Below are positions 8,034-17,700 of a DNA stretch of 33,233 nt, in pieces (position 1 is the stretch's first letter; each line of letters begins with the position of its first letter). The translations under genes and the position numbers were made by a program. The DNA is taken from positions 1 to 33,233 of the forward strand of contig NZ_JAIZVX010000026.1 of assembly GCF_021768455.1 (NCBI RefSeq), in the 5' to 3' direction. The notes below the pieces were generated by a model that saw only the letters and a list, made by a program, of their open reading frames with translations, made no database searches and was not told the origin of the DNA. The stretch is from Aquabacterium sp. Its GTDB lineage: Bacteria > Pseudomonadota > Gammaproteobacteria > Burkholderiales > Burkholderiaceae_C.

Positions 8034-8066
8034 AAAAAGGGAAGCCTTTTGGAAGCTTCCCTTTTT
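8034..8066 (-). terminator. Intrinsic terminator of tRNA-Gly copy 2
   Basis: On the minus strand a 9-bp perfect stem (AAGGGAAGC/GCTTCCCTT) with a nine-base loop runs into T-rich sequence, six bases beyond the tRNA-Gly 3' end. Confidence 0.85.
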
Positions 8067-8071
8067 GAATG

Positions 8072-8147
8072 TGGAGCGGGATAAGAGACTCGAACTCTCG
8101 ACCTATACCTTGGCAAGGTATCGCTCTACCAACTGAGCTAATCCCGC
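8072..8147 (-). tRNA. tRNA-Gly(GCC), copy 2
   Basis: This is an exact 76-base duplicate of the gene at 7505-7580, with anticodon GCC and encoded CCA. Its recognisable promoter lies 118 bases upstream instead of 31, and a small hairpin with a GAAA loop (8149-8171) sits directly before the mature 5' end. Confidence 0.97.
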
Positions 8148-8264
8148 ATTGCCCACCTTTCGGTGGCAAGCCTTCGCGCCGCAGATGCTCTGGCCTTGTC
8201 TTGCGACTCAACCTGCTTTGCTGCGATTCACTGTCGTTGCCGTCAGTGATCAGCGAAGAACTGA

Positions 8265-8294
8265 AGTATACATCGGTTTGGCAGCTGCCATCAA
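8265..8294 (-). promoter_or_regulatory. Sigma70-type promoter upstream of tRNA-Gly copy 2
   Basis: On the minus strand TTGATG (8289-8294) and TATACT (8265-8270) are 18 bases apart, embedded in the same CCGATG and ATCAGCGAA surroundings as the promoter of copy 1. A GGTGTC/GACACC inverted repeat just upstream (about 8295-8315), between this promoter and lon, has no T run and looks like a poor terminator, so read-through from lon is possible. Confidence 0.65.
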
Positions 8295-8335
8295 GGTGTC
8301 GCACTTTTTTGACACCGCCAAACCACCTCCATCGC

Positions 8336-10759
8336 TCAGTGCTTCAGCACATCGGTCGTGGTGGCCGCAGGCGCCGCCGCCGTTTCCGGCTTGGCCTCGA
8401 CCTTGGCTTCCTCGTCAGGCAATGGCTCAGGCTGGCGCACCAGCGAGACTTCCAGCACCTTGTCGATCCACTTCACCGGCACGATCTCGATCTGGCTCTT
8501 CACGTTCTCAGGGATCTCGGCCAGGTCCTTGACGTTCTCCTCCGGGATCAGCACCGTCTTGATGCCACCACGGTGGGCCGCCAGCAGTTTCTCCTTGAGG
8601 CCACCGATCGCCGTCACCTCGCCACGCAGGGTGATTTCACCCGTCATGGCCACGTCGGCGCGCACCGGGATGCCGGTCAGGGCCGACACGAAGGCCAGCG
8701 TCATCGCGGCGCCCGCACTCGGACCGTCCTTCGGCGTGGCGCCATCCGGCACGTGGATGTGGATGTCGCGCTTCTCGAAGAGCTCGTCCTTGATCCCCAG
8801 GCGGCGGGCACGGCTGCGCACCACGGTGCGGGCGGCTTCCACCGATTCCTTCATCACGTCGCCCAGCTGACCGGTGCGGATGATGTTGCCCTTGCCAGGC
8901 ATCACGGCGGCTTCGATGGTCAGCAGGTCACCACCGACTTCCGTCCACGCCAGGCCGTTGACCTGACCGATCTGGTCGTCCTTGGTCGCTTCGCCGTAGC
9001 TGTACTTGCGCACACCCAGGAAGTCATTGAGGTTCTCGTCGGTGACCAGGACCTTGCCTTCGTACTGCTTGAGCGCCAGACCCTTGATCACCTTGCGGCA
9101 GATCTTCGAGACTTCGCGTTCCAGCGAGCGCACACCGGCTTCACGGGTGTAGTAACGGATGATGCCGCGGATGGCGCTTTCGGCAACCTCCAGCTCGCCC
9201 TCCTTCACACCGTTGTTCTTGATCTGCTTGGGCAGCAGGTAAGTCTGAACGATGTGGACCTTCTCGTCTTCGGTGTAGCCGGCCAGGCGGATCACTTCCA
9301 TCCGGTCCAGCAGGGCGGGCGGGATGTTCAGCGAGTTCGAGGTGGCCACGAACATCACGTCAGACAGGTCGAAGTCGACCTCGATGTAATGGTCGCCAAA
9401 AGTGTGGTTCTGCTCGGGATCGAGCACTTCCAGCAGCGCCGAAGACGGGTCGCCACGGAAGTCCATGCCCAGCTTGTCGATCTCGTCCAGCAGGAACAGC
9501 GGGTTGCGCACACCGACCTTGCTCAGGCTCTGCAGCACCTTGCCCGGCATGGAGCCGATGTAGGTGCGGCGGTGACCACGGATCTCGGCTTCGTCACGCA
9601 CACCACCCAGGGCCATGCGGACGAACTTGCGGCCGGTCGCCCGAGCGATCGACTGCCCCAGCGAGGTCTTGCCCACGCCCGGAGGACCCACCAGGCAGAG
9701 GATGGGTGCCTTGACCTTGTCGACACGTTGCTGGACTGCGAGGTACTCGAGGATGCGTTCCTTGACCTTGTCCAGACCGTAGTGCTCTTCGTTGAGCACG
9801 TGGTCGGCGTTGGCCAGATCGTGCTTGACCTTGGACTTCTTGCTCCAGGGCAGGTTGACCAGCGTCTCGATGTAGTTGCGCACCACCGTGGCCTCGGCCG
9901 ACATGGGTGACATCAGCTTGAGCTTCTTCAGCTCCGCATCGGCCTTCTTGCGCGCTTCCTTGGGCATGCGCGCCGATTCGACCTTCTTGGCCAGCTCTTC
10001 CAGGTCGGCGCCGTCTTCGCCCTCGCCCAGTTCCTTCTGAATGGCCTTGACCTGTTCGTTCAGGTAGTACTCGCGCTGCGATTTCTCCATCTGGCGCTTG
10101 ACGCGGCCACGGATGCGCTTTTCGACCTGCAGGATGTCGACTTCGTGCTCGAGCTGCTCCAGCAGCTTCTCCAGGCGTTGCGAGACAGAGAACAGGTCCA
10201 GCACCGACTGCTTGGCTTCGAGCTTGAGCGGAAGGTGGGCGGCGATGGTGTCGGCCAGTCGGCCGGCGTCATCGATGCCGGAGATCGAGGTGAGGATCTC
10301 GGGCGGGATCTTCTTGTTGAGCTTGACGTACTGGTCAAACTGCTGGGTCACGGCGCGGCGCAGGGCCTCGACCTCGGGCGTGATGTCGCCCTCAGGCTGA
10401 ACGGGCACCACCTCGGCGGTGAAGAACTCACCCTCATCGCTGATGGAGGCGGTGTTGGCGCGCTGCACGCCTTCGACCAGCACCTTCACGGTGCCGTCAG
10501 GCAGCTTCAGCATCTGCAGGATGCTGGAGACGCAGCCCACGTCGAACATGTCTTCCGCCTTGGGCTCGTCCTTGCCGGCGGCTTTCTGGGCCACGAGCAT
10601 GATCTGACGGCCCGCTTCCATGGCGGCCTCGAGGGCCTTGATGGACTTGGGGCGACCCACGAAGAGCGGGATCACCATGTGCGGGAAGACCACCACGTCG
10701 CGCAGCGGCAGCAGCGGCAGGGTGATGGGATCGGAAGGGAGGATGGGGTGTCCAGACAT
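8336..10759 (-). CDS. lon: ATP-dependent Lon protease
   Basis: Lon is a cytoplasmic hexameric AAA+ protease that degrades misfolded and short-lived regulatory proteins. The 807 residues show the substrate-binding N domain (about 10-205), the coiled linker (205-310), Walker A GPPGVGKT (358-365), Walker B LFLLDE (421-426), and the Ser-Lys protease domain with S681 in DGPSAGAA and K722 in GGLKEKLLAAHR. These match the E. coli catalytic Ser679/Lys722. The start is ATG 10757-10759. The last 30 residues form a low-complexity Glu/Ala/Pro/Thr tail beyond the usual end. It follows clpX on the same strand after 121 bases that hold a hairpin and a heat-shock-like promoter. Confidence 0.98.
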   Translation of the reverse strand: MSGHPILPSDPITLPLLPLRDVVVFPHMVIPLFVGRPKSIKALEAAMEAGRQIMLVAQKAAGKDEPKAEDMFDVGCVSSILQMLKLPDGTVKVLVEGVQRANTASISDEGEFFTAEVVPVQPEGDITPEVEALRRAVTQQFDQYVKLNKKIPPEILTSISGIDDAGRLADTIAAHLPLKLEAKQSVLDLFSVSQRLEKLLEQLEHEVDILQVEKRIRGRVKRQMEKSQREYYLNEQVKAIQKELGEGEDGADLEELAKKVESARMPKEARKKADAELKKLKLMSPMSAEATVVRNYIETLVNLPWSKKSKVKHDLANADHVLNEEHYGLDKVKERILEYLAVQQRVDKVKAPILCLVGPPGVGKTSLGQSIARATGRKFVRMALGGVRDEAEIRGHRRTYIGSMPGKVLQSLSKVGVRNPLFLLDEIDKLGMDFRGDPSSALLEVLDPEQNHTFGDHYIEVDFDLSDVMFVATSNSLNIPPALLDRMEVIRLAGYTEDEKVHIVQTYLLPKQIKNNGVKEGELEVAESAIRGIIRYYTREAGVRSLEREVSKICRKVIKGLALKQYEGKVLVTDENLNDFLGVRKYSYGEATKDDQIGQVNGLAWTEVGGDLLTIEAAVMPGKGNIIRTGQLGDVMKESVEAARTVVRSRARRLGIKDELFEKRDIHIHVPDGATPKDGPSAGAAMTLAFVSALTGIPVRADVAMTGEITLRGEVTAIGGLKEKLLAAHRGGIKTVLIPEENVKDLAEIPENVKSQIEIVPVKWIDKVLEVSLVRQPEPLPDEEAKVEAKPETAAAPAATTTDVLKH

Positions 10760-10783
10760 AAGGGCTCACTTTCTCTGATGCCC

Positions 10784-10811
10784 ACTTGGGGCCTCATCGA
10801 CAAAACACAAG
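10784..10811 (-). promoter_or_regulatory. Heat-shock (sigma32)-like promoter of lon
   Basis: On the minus strand CTTGTGT (10805-10811) and CCCCAAGT (10784-10791) are separated by 13 bases, close to the sigma32 consensus CTTGAAA-(11 to 16)-CCCCATNT. The element ends about 25 bases before the lon ATG. Heat-shock control of lon is established in E. coli, but this site is judged by eye only. Confidence 0.5.
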
Positions 10812-10853
10812 GGCACCGCGACAACCAACGTGAGCAGGTTCTCGGCGGTGCCC
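10811..10853 (-). terminator. Probable terminator after clpX
   Basis: On the minus strand a perfect 9-bp stem GGGCACCGC/GCGGTGCCC encloses 25 bases, with an inner AACC/GGTT pairing, and is followed by TTGTGTTTTG. It begins about 27 bases beyond the clpX stop. The T-rich tail overlaps the -35 of the lon promoter. The long loop makes full termination uncertain. Confidence 0.55.
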
Positions 10854-10880
10854 ATTCAGAGCGATCCCGTGATCAATCGC

Positions 10881-12155
10881 TCAGGCACTGGCCTTGGCCT
10901 GTTCCCGGTAAACCAACAGCGGTTTGGCGTTGTCGTCGATCGTGGATTCATCCAGCACGACTTTTTGCACTCCTTCCAGTGTGGGCAGTTCGAACATGGT
11001 GTCCAGCAGAGACTGCTCAAGGATCGAGCGCAAACCCCGCGCACCGGTCTTGCGGGCCAGGGCCTTGCGGGCGATGGCAGCCAGAGCGGTCGGGCGGATT
11101 TCGAGTTCGACACCGTCCATGTTGAGCAGGTGCTGGTATTGCTTGAGCAGCGCGTTCTTGGGCTCGGTGAGGATGCGCACCAGCGCGTCTTCGGTGAGTT
11201 CACCCAGGGTCGCGACCACCGGCAGGCGGCCCACGAGTTCGGGGATCAGACCGAACTTGATGATGTCTTCGGGTTCGACCTCTCGGAAGACCTCACCGGC
11301 CTTGCGATCGTCCTTGCTCTGCACCGAGGCGCCAAAACCGATGCCGGACTTGACCGAGCGGTTCTGGATGACCTTCTCCAGGCCGTCGAAAGCGCCACCG
11401 CAGATGAACAGGATGTTGGTCGTGTCGATCTGCAGGAAGTCCTGGTTCGGGTGCTTGCGGCCGCCTTGCGGGGGCACCGAAGCCATCGTGCCTTCGATCA
11501 GCTTGAGCAGGGCCTGCTGCACGCCTTCGCCCGACACGTCGCGGGTGATGGACGGGTTGTCGGACTTGCGCGAGATCTTGTCGATCTCGTCGATGTAGAC
11601 GATGCCGCGCTGGGCCTTCTCGACCTCGTAATTGCAGTTCTGCAGCAGCTTCTGGATGATGTTCTCGACGTCTTCGCCCACGTAACCGGCTTCGGTCAGC
11701 GTGGTGGCGTCGGCGATCACGAAAGGCACGTTCAGCAGGCGGGCCAGGGTCTGGGCCAGCAGCGTCTTGCCGGAGCCGGTGGGGCCGATCAGCAGGATGT
11801 TGCTCTTGGAGAGTTCGATCTCGGACTTCTTGCCGTCGGCGCCCATGTGCTTGAGGCGCTTGTAGTGGTTGTACACCGCCACCGACAGCGTGCGCTTGGC
11901 GGTGTCCTGGCCAATCACGTACTGGTCGAGGCTCGCCTTGATCTCGGCGGGCGTGGGCAGGTCGCTCTTGGAGGGACGGGTCTGCTCGGCCTCTGCGGCA
12001 ACCTCATCACGGATGATGTCGTTGCACAGTTCGATGCACTCGTCGCAAATGAAGACGGACGGGCCGGCGATGAGCTTCTTCACCTCGTGCTGGCTCTTTC
12101 CGCAGAAGGAGCAGTACAAGATCTTTTCGCTGGAGGAGCCTTTTTTCTCGGGCAT
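10881..12155 (-). CDS. clpX: ClpX, ATPase and unfoldase of the ClpXP protease
   Basis: ClpX is a hexameric AAA+ unfoldase that recognises tagged proteins and threads them into ClpP. The 424 residues begin with the C4 zinc-binding dimerisation domain (cysteines 15, 18, 37 and 40). Walker A GPTGSGKT is at 124-131, Walker B VYIDE at 186-190, the pore-loop AGYVGEDV at about 156-163, and the IGF loop (272-274) that docks on ClpP is intact. The start is ATG 12153-12155, with only a weak ribosome-binding site. It lies 148 bases after clpP on the same strand. That gap holds a weak GCCC/GGGC hairpin with a short T run, so part of the transcripts may stop there. Confidence 0.98.
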   Translation of the reverse strand: MPEKKGSSSEKILYCSFCGKSQHEVKKLIAGPSVFICDECIELCNDIIRDEVAAEAEQTRPSKSDLPTPAEIKASLDQYVIGQDTAKRTLSVAVYNHYKRLKHMGADGKKSEIELSKSNILLIGPTGSGKTLLAQTLARLLNVPFVIADATTLTEAGYVGEDVENIIQKLLQNCNYEVEKAQRGIVYIDEIDKISRKSDNPSITRDVSGEGVQQALLKLIEGTMASVPPQGGRKHPNQDFLQIDTTNILFICGGAFDGLEKVIQNRSVKSGIGFGASVQSKDDRKAGEVFREVEPEDIIKFGLIPELVGRLPVVATLGELTEDALVRILTEPKNALLKQYQHLLNMDGVELEIRPTALAAIARKALARKTGARGLRSILEQSLLDTMFELPTLEGVQKVVLDESTIDDNAKPLLVYREQAKASA

Positions 12156-12303
12156 GGTGCGGGCCTGTCAAGGGGTCGGCAAGGTATTGAAAAGGCATGA
12201 TAAGGCATCTGCCACAGGACCCATCCCGCCGAACTGCCCTGCCCTCGTGCGGTTTTTCACCACACAAAAACAGCGCGCCCAGCGGGAGGCCGGGCATCTG
12301 GCC

Positions 12304-12912
12304 TCAGGCACGCTTGTCGAGCACCTTGTCGATGAGTCCGTAGGTGGCAGCCTCGGCGGCCGACATGTAGTAGTCGCGCTCGGTGTCGTTCTGGATCTTT
12401 TCCAGAGGCTGACCCGAACGTTCGGCGAGGATGCGGTTGAGTTGTTCGCGGGTCTTGAGGATCTCGCGGGCGTGGATCTCGATGTCGGTGGCCTGGCCCT
12501 GCGTGCCGCCCAGCGGCTGGTGGATCATGATCTTGCTGTTGGGCAGGGCGAAGCGCTTGCCCTTTTCACCGGCGGCCAGCAGGAAGGCGCCCATGGAGGC
12601 GGCCATGCCCATGCAGAGGGTAGAGACCTGCGGTTTGATGAAGTTCATCGTGTCGAAAATCGACATGCCGGCGCTGACGCTGCCGCCCGGCGAGTTGATG
12701 TAGAACGAGATGTCCTTGTCGGGGTTTTCGCTCTCCAGAAAGAGCATCTGGGCCACGACCAGGTTGGCCGAGGCGTCGTTGACGGGGCCGACCAGGAAAA
12801 TGACGCGCTCACGCAGGAGGCGGCTGTAGATGTCGTAGGCGCGCTCACCGCGGCCCGACTGCTCGATGACCATGGGAACGAGACCCAGGTTTTGCGTTTC
12901 CAGTGCGCTCAT
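12304..12912 (-). CDS. clpP: ClpP, proteolytic subunit of Clp protease
   Basis: ClpP is the tetradecameric serine peptidase that degrades proteins delivered by ClpX. The 202 residues contain the complete triad: S106 in [10 protein letters not shown]131 in IMIHQPLGG and D180 in TERDYYMS. The YINSPGGSV oxyanion-side strand (71-79) is intact. I chose the ATG at 12910-12912, which starts MSALETQ, because GAGGAAGC lies directly upstream. An in-frame start seven codons earlier has no such site. It is between tig and clpX, the usual order. Confidence 0.98.
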   Translation of the reverse strand: MSALETQNLGLVPMVIEQSGRGERAYDIYSRLLRERVIFLVGPVNDASANLVVAQMLFLESENPDKDISFYINSPGGSVSAGMSIFDTMNFIKPQVSTLCMGMAASMGAFLLAAGEKGKRFALPNSKIMIHQPLGGTQGQATDIEIHAREILKTREQLNRILAERSGQPLEKIQNDTERDYYMSAAEAATYGLIDKVLDKRA

Positions 12913-13065
12913 GTGCTTCCTCGTGACGGGCACCGCGGTTGCGGCTGCCGAAATAAGTGTGTGAATTGATTATGACGTGCCATCCGGCCTCGCTGAACGC
13001 CGGAAAAAACGAGCAAGTGCCTTGGTCGTCTTTCCGTTGTTTGCGCGCACAGCCACGGTCGCACA

Positions 13066-13107
13066 AAACAAAAAGCACCTGCCTCCGCTGGGGATTGCAG
13101 GTGCTTT
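13066..13107 (-). terminator. Intrinsic terminator after tig
   Basis: On the minus strand an 11-bp stem (AAAGCACCTGC/GCAGGTGCTTT) with a 14-base loop is followed by TTGTTTTG, about 50 bases beyond the tig stop. It separates tig from clpP, which therefore probably has its own promoter in 12913-13065. I could not fix one there with confidence; a CATAAT lies about 50 bases before the clpP start, without a good -35. Confidence 0.8.
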
Positions 13108-13158
13108 CATCACCAGCCAGCCTCAGGTGGGCTCGCCGGGTGAGGCTTCAAGTGGCGA

Positions 13159-14481
13159 TCAGGCGCCAGCTTGCTGGCCCATCAGCTCTTCGAAGCTCAG
13201 GGCCTTGTCCGTGACCTTGGCCTTGGACAAAACGAAGTCAGCCACGTTGCCTTCGATGACCACGGCTTCCACCTCGGCCATGCGCTGGCGGTCGCTCATG
13301 TACCAGGCCACCACTTGGGCGGGCTGTTCGTAGCTCTGGGCGAGTTCGTTGATGTGGGCTTGCAGCTGCTCGGGCTTGGCACCCAGGTCGTTGGCCTTGA
13401 CCAGTTCGGCCACGGTCAGACCCAGACGCACGCGACGCTCGGCCTGGGGCTTGAACATCTCGGCGGGGATCGGGGCCTTGTCGGCGTCCTTGATGCCACG
13501 GTTCTTCAGGTCTTCGCGGGCACCGGCCACCAGGCGGTCGGATTCGGCGGCCACCAGGGACTGGGGCAGATCGAATTCGACGACCTTGAGCAGGGCTTCC
13601 ATGGCAGCGGCCTTGTTGCGGGCGGCCACGCGGAACTTCACTTCGCGCTCGAGGTTCTTCTTGATGTCGGCACGCAGGGACTCCAGCGAACCGTCGGCCA
13701 GACCCAGGGTCTTGATGAACTCTTCGTTCAGCTCAGGCAGGTTCTGGGCTTCGACCTTCTGCACGGTCACCAGGAAGTCGGCTTCCTTGCCGGCCACGTC
13801 CTTGCCGTGGTAGTCCTCGGGGAAGGGCAGCGGGAAGGTCTTGGAGTCGCCAGCCTTCATGCCGCGCACGGCCTTCTCGAAGGCTTCGAGCATCTGGCCT
13901 TCGCCGACCAGGAACTGGTAGCCCTTGGCGCTGCCGCCGTCGAACGGCACGCCGTCGATCTTGCCTTCGAAGTCGATGGTGACACGGTCGCCATCGGCGG
14001 CGCCCTCGGCAGCCGGACGCTGGGCGAAGGTGCGACGCTGCTTGCGCAGGATGTCGACGGTGCGGTCGATGGCCGCGTCGTTGACTTCGGCGTTCACGCG
14101 CTCGAGCTCGACGGCCGCCAGGTCACCGATGGCGACGTCGGGGTAGACCTCGAAAACGGCGTCGAACTGCAGTTGACCTTCCACGGCATCGCCTTCTTTT
14201 TCGACGATGCGGGGTTGGCCAGCCACGCGCAGCTGGGCTTCTTGAGCGGCTTGGGCGAAAGCCTCACCGACCTTGTCGTTGACCACTTCGTACTGGACGG
14301 AGTAGCCGTAACGCTGGGTGACGACGTTCAGGGGCACTTTGCCGGGGCGGAAGCCATCGGCCTTGACAGTGCGGGCCAGCTTCTTCAGGCGGGCATCGAC
14401 TTCGTTCTTGAGGACGTCTGCTGCCAGCGACAGCGTGATGCGGCGCTCCAGCTTGTCGAGGGTCTCCACGGTGATCGCCAT
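13159..14481 (-). CDS. tig: Trigger factor, ribosome-associated chaperone
   Basis: Trigger factor binds ribosomal protein L23 at the exit tunnel and shields nascent chains. It is also a peptidyl-prolyl isomerase. The 440 residues show the ribosome-binding domain with its signature GFRPGKVP (43-50), an FKBP-type isomerase domain at about 155-245 (VTIDFEGKIDGVPFDGG...), and the helical C-terminal cradle. The length is that of the family. The start is ATG 14479-14481. The gene follows tRNA-Leu(UAG) by 41 bases on the same strand, so the two may share a transcript, and it precedes clpP and clpX as in many proteobacteria. Confidence 0.98.
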   Translation of the reverse strand: MAITVETLDKLERRITLSLAADVLKNEVDARLKKLARTVKADGFRPGKVPLNVVTQRYGYSVQYEVVNDKVGEAFAQAAQEAQLRVAGQPRIVEKEGDAVEGQLQFDAVFEVYPDVAIGDLAAVELERVNAEVNDAAIDRTVDILRKQRRTFAQRPAAEGAADGDRVTIDFEGKIDGVPFDGGSAKGYQFLVGEGQMLEAFEKAVRGMKAGDSKTFPLPFPEDYHGKDVAGKEADFLVTVQKVEAQNLPELNEEFIKTLGLADGSLESLRADIKKNLEREVKFRVAARNKAAAMEALLKVVEFDLPQSLVAAESDRLVAGAREDLKNRGIKDADKAPIPAEMFKPQAERRVRLGLTVAELVKANDLGAKPEQLQAHINELAQSYEQPAQVVAWYMSDRQRMAEVEAVVIEGNVADFVLSKAKVTDKALSFEELMGQQAGA

Positions 14482-14522
14482 GATGTGAGCTCTCAGTAGG
14501 TGAGTTGAATGAAAAGGAAGTC

Positions 14523-14609
14523 TGGTGCGCGGGGGGGGACTCGAACCCCCACACCATTGCTGGCGTCAGGACCTAAACCTGGTGCGTCTACCAATTTCGC
14601 CACCCGCGC
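14523..14609 (-). tRNA. tRNA-Leu(UAG)
   Basis: This is an 87-base class II tRNA on the minus strand: acceptor GCGCGGG/CCCGCGC, D loop AATTGGTAGAC, anticodon stem-loop CCAGGTTTAGGTCCTGA (anticodon TAG), a variable arm, a T arm GGGGG/CCCCC with TTCGAGT, and an encoded CCA. It sits directly before tig. Confidence 0.96.
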
Positions 14610-14663
14610 ATCGACCTGAGACGCCCGCGCGCCTTGCAGCGCCCGGGCAGGTTGATCTGGTCA

Positions 14664-14688
14664 GAACCCGCGATTCTAGCGCGGGTTC
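14664..14688. terminator. Perfect inverted repeat between the RND operon and tRNA-Leu(UAG)
   Basis: A 9-bp perfect inverted repeat GAACCCGCG/CGCGGGTTC encloses seven bases, about 24 bases beyond the RND pump stop. There is no T run, so if it ends the RND transcript it does so poorly or with Rho. Read on the minus strand, the loop contains TAGAAT, a fair -10 box for the tRNA-Leu gene about 60 bases on, but no -35 is evident. Confidence 0.45.
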
Positions 14689-14712
14689 AGGCCTGGATCC
14701 GGGGTGGACCGC

Positions 14713-17700
14713 TCAAGCGGCAGCGCCAGCCGGTCGCCGGACACGGAACCAGGCGGCGTACATGGCCGGCAGGGCCAGCAGCGTCAGCAGCGTGGCCACG
14801 ATGAGCCCCCCCATGATGGCCACGGCCATCGGGCCCCAGAAGGCGCTGCGGGTCAGCGGGATCATGGCCAGGACGGCGGCAGCGGCCGTCAGCACGATGG
14901 GGCGGAAACGGCGCACGGCCGCCCCCACGATGGCATCCCAGGCTTCGACGCCGCGGGCGCGGTCCTGCTCGATCTGGTCGATCAGGATCACGGAGTTGCG
15001 CATGATCATGCCCATCAGGGCGATCACGCCCAACAGGGCCACGAACCCGAAGGGCCGGTTGAGCAGCAGCAGCGAGGCGGCCACGCCCGCGATGCCCATG
15101 GGGCCGGTCAGGAAGACCAGCAGGGCACGCGAGAAGCTTTGCAGCTGCAGCATCAGCAGGGTGAAGATGATGAAAAGCATCACCGGCACATTGGCAAAGA
15201 TGGAGCCCTGCCCCTTGCTGCTTTCTTCGGCCGTGCCGGCCAGCTGCACCTGGTAGCCGGTGGGCATGCGCGCCTGCAGGGCCATCATCTGTGGCCACAG
15301 GGCGGCGCTGACGGTGGGGCCTTGCACGCCCTCGCTCACGTCGCCCTGGACGGTGACGGCGAAGTGACGCCCTTCTCGCCACAGCACACCGGGCTCCCAG
15401 ACCAGCTGGGGCTTGGCGACCTGCAGCACCGGGATCATCTTGCCGGAGGCGCTGGGCACGTAGGCGTTGTCCAGCGCCTCGAGGGTGAGGCGCTCGGACT
15501 GGGGCGAGCGCAGGTCGATGTCGATCAGGCGGTCGCCTTCGCGGTACTGGCCGACGGTCACACCCGAGGTCAGGATGCGGCTGGCCTGGGCGATGGACTG
15601 GGTGGTGACGCCCAGGGCGCGGGCCTTGTCCTGGTCCACCGAAAGGCGCACGGCCTTGACGGATTCGTTCCAGTTGTCGTTGACGCCGTGCATGTCGGGG
15701 TGGGCACGCATGAGGGCCTTGGCCTCTTCCGCCAGCTTGCGCAGGGTGGCGACGTCATCGCCCACGATGCGGAACTGCACGGGGTATGGCACGGGCGGCC
15801 CGTTGGGCAGCAGCTTGACGCGGGCGCGCACCTCGGGAAACTCTTCGGCCATGAGGGCGGGCAACTTTTTGCGCAGGCTCTCGCGGGTGGCGGCGTCCTG
15901 CGGCACGAGCACGACCTGGCTGACGTTGCTCTGCGGGAAGATCTGGTCCATGGGCAGGTAAAAGCGCGGCAGGCCGGTGCCGATCCAGCTGCTGACCGTG
16001 GTGACGCCGGGCTCCTTCAGCATGCGGGCCTCGAAGCGGCGGGCGATGGCCTCGGTCGATTCGAAGCTGCTGCCTTCGGGCTGCCAGAGGTCGACGATGA
16101 TCTCGGGGCGACTGGAATCCGGGAAGAACTGCTGCTGTACTTTGCCCATGCCGGCAAAGCCCAGGAACAGGGCCCCGAGGGTGAGCGCGATCGTGATCCA
16201 GCGGTGGGCCACGCACCAGTTCACCGTGGCCTTGAAGCGCACATAGAAGACGCCGCCATACAGGTCGACCTCGCCCTCGTGTCCGCGGCCCACCTTGGGC
16301 TGGGTGCGCAGCAACCACTGCCCCAGATAGGGCACGAAGTAGACGGACACCACCCAGCTGATCAGCAGGGCGGCGGCCGTGACCGCGAAGATGGCGAAGG
16401 TGTATTCCCCCACCGAAGAATTGGCCATGCCGATGGGCAGGAAGCCGGCGGCGGTGATCAGCGTGCCCGTGAGCATGGGCATGGCGGTGATCTCGTAGGC
16501 GGCGGTGGCCGCGGCCACCTTGTCATAGCCCTCTTCCAGCTTGTGAACCATCATTTCGACGGCGATGATGGCGTCGTCGACCAGCAGGCCGAGCGCGATG
16601 ATGAGCGCGCCCAGCGAGATCTTGTGCAGGCCCACGCCCCAGAAGTGCATGACCAGGAAGGTGACGGCCAGCACCAGCGGGATGGTGATGGCCACGACCA
16701 TGCCCGGCCAGATGTCCAGGCGCAGCGGTTTCATGTGCAGGCCCAGGCTCACGAAGCTGACCACCAGCACCACGACCACGGCCTCGATCAGCGTCTTGAC
16801 GAACTCGCCCACCGAGGTGCTCACGGCCTTGGGCTGGTTCTGGATCTGCGCCATCTCGATGCCCACGGGCAGCTCGCCCTGGATGCGTTCGGTGGCAGCC
16901 GTGAGCTGCTTGCCCAGTTCGATGATGTCGCCGCCCTTGGCCATGGAAATGCCCAGGGCGATCACGCTCTTGCCCTGGTGGCGCACCTTGGTGCTGGCCG
17001 GGTTCTCGTAACCGCGGCGGATGGTGGCGATGTCGCCCAACTGAAGCGTGCGCGCCTGGCCATTGGCTGGGTTGATGGCGCGGATCGGCATGGTGCGCAG
17101 GTCGTCGACCGAGCGGAAGGCGCCATTGACGCGCATCTGGATGTTGGCCTGCTCGCTGTTGTAGACGCCGGCGCCTTCCACGCCGTTTTGCGCAGAGAGC
17201 TGGGCCAGCAGGGCCTGCATGTCGATGTGCATTTCAGCGATGCGACGCTGAGGCACCTCGATGTAGACCTTCTCGGCCTGCACGCCAAACAGCTCCACCT
17301 TGGCCACGCCCGGCACACGCAGCAGTTGCGAGCGGGTCTTGTCGGCAAACTGACGCAGCTCTTCTTCGCTGAACCCGTCGGCCGAGAGGGCGTAGATGGA
17401 ACCGTAGACGTCACCAAACTCGTCGTTGAAGAAGGGGCCGATCACGCCCTGCGGCAGCGTGGCCTTCATGTCGCCGATCTTCTTGCGCGCCTGGTACCAG
17501 AGGTTGGGGATTTCCTTCGGAGGAGAGGAGTCCTTGACCTGGAAAAGCGTGAGCGATTCGCCTGGCTTGGTGTAGGACTGGATCTTGTCGGCGTAGGGCA
17601 CCTCCTGCAGGGTGCGCTCGATCTTGTCGGTCACCTGCTGGGCCATCTCCTGCGCCGTGGTGCCCGGCCAGTAGCTGCGCACGACCATGATGCGGAAGGC

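Noticed and set aside
7505-8147. Possible integration site at the tRNA genes
   Set aside because: The repeated Gly sequence is a whole tRNA gene, no integrase or foreign genes lie between the copies, and the DNA between holds ordinary tRNAs.
8069-9910. Open frame of 613 codons on the + strand
   Set aside because: Runs through a tRNA gene and antisense to lon, with no recognisable motif.
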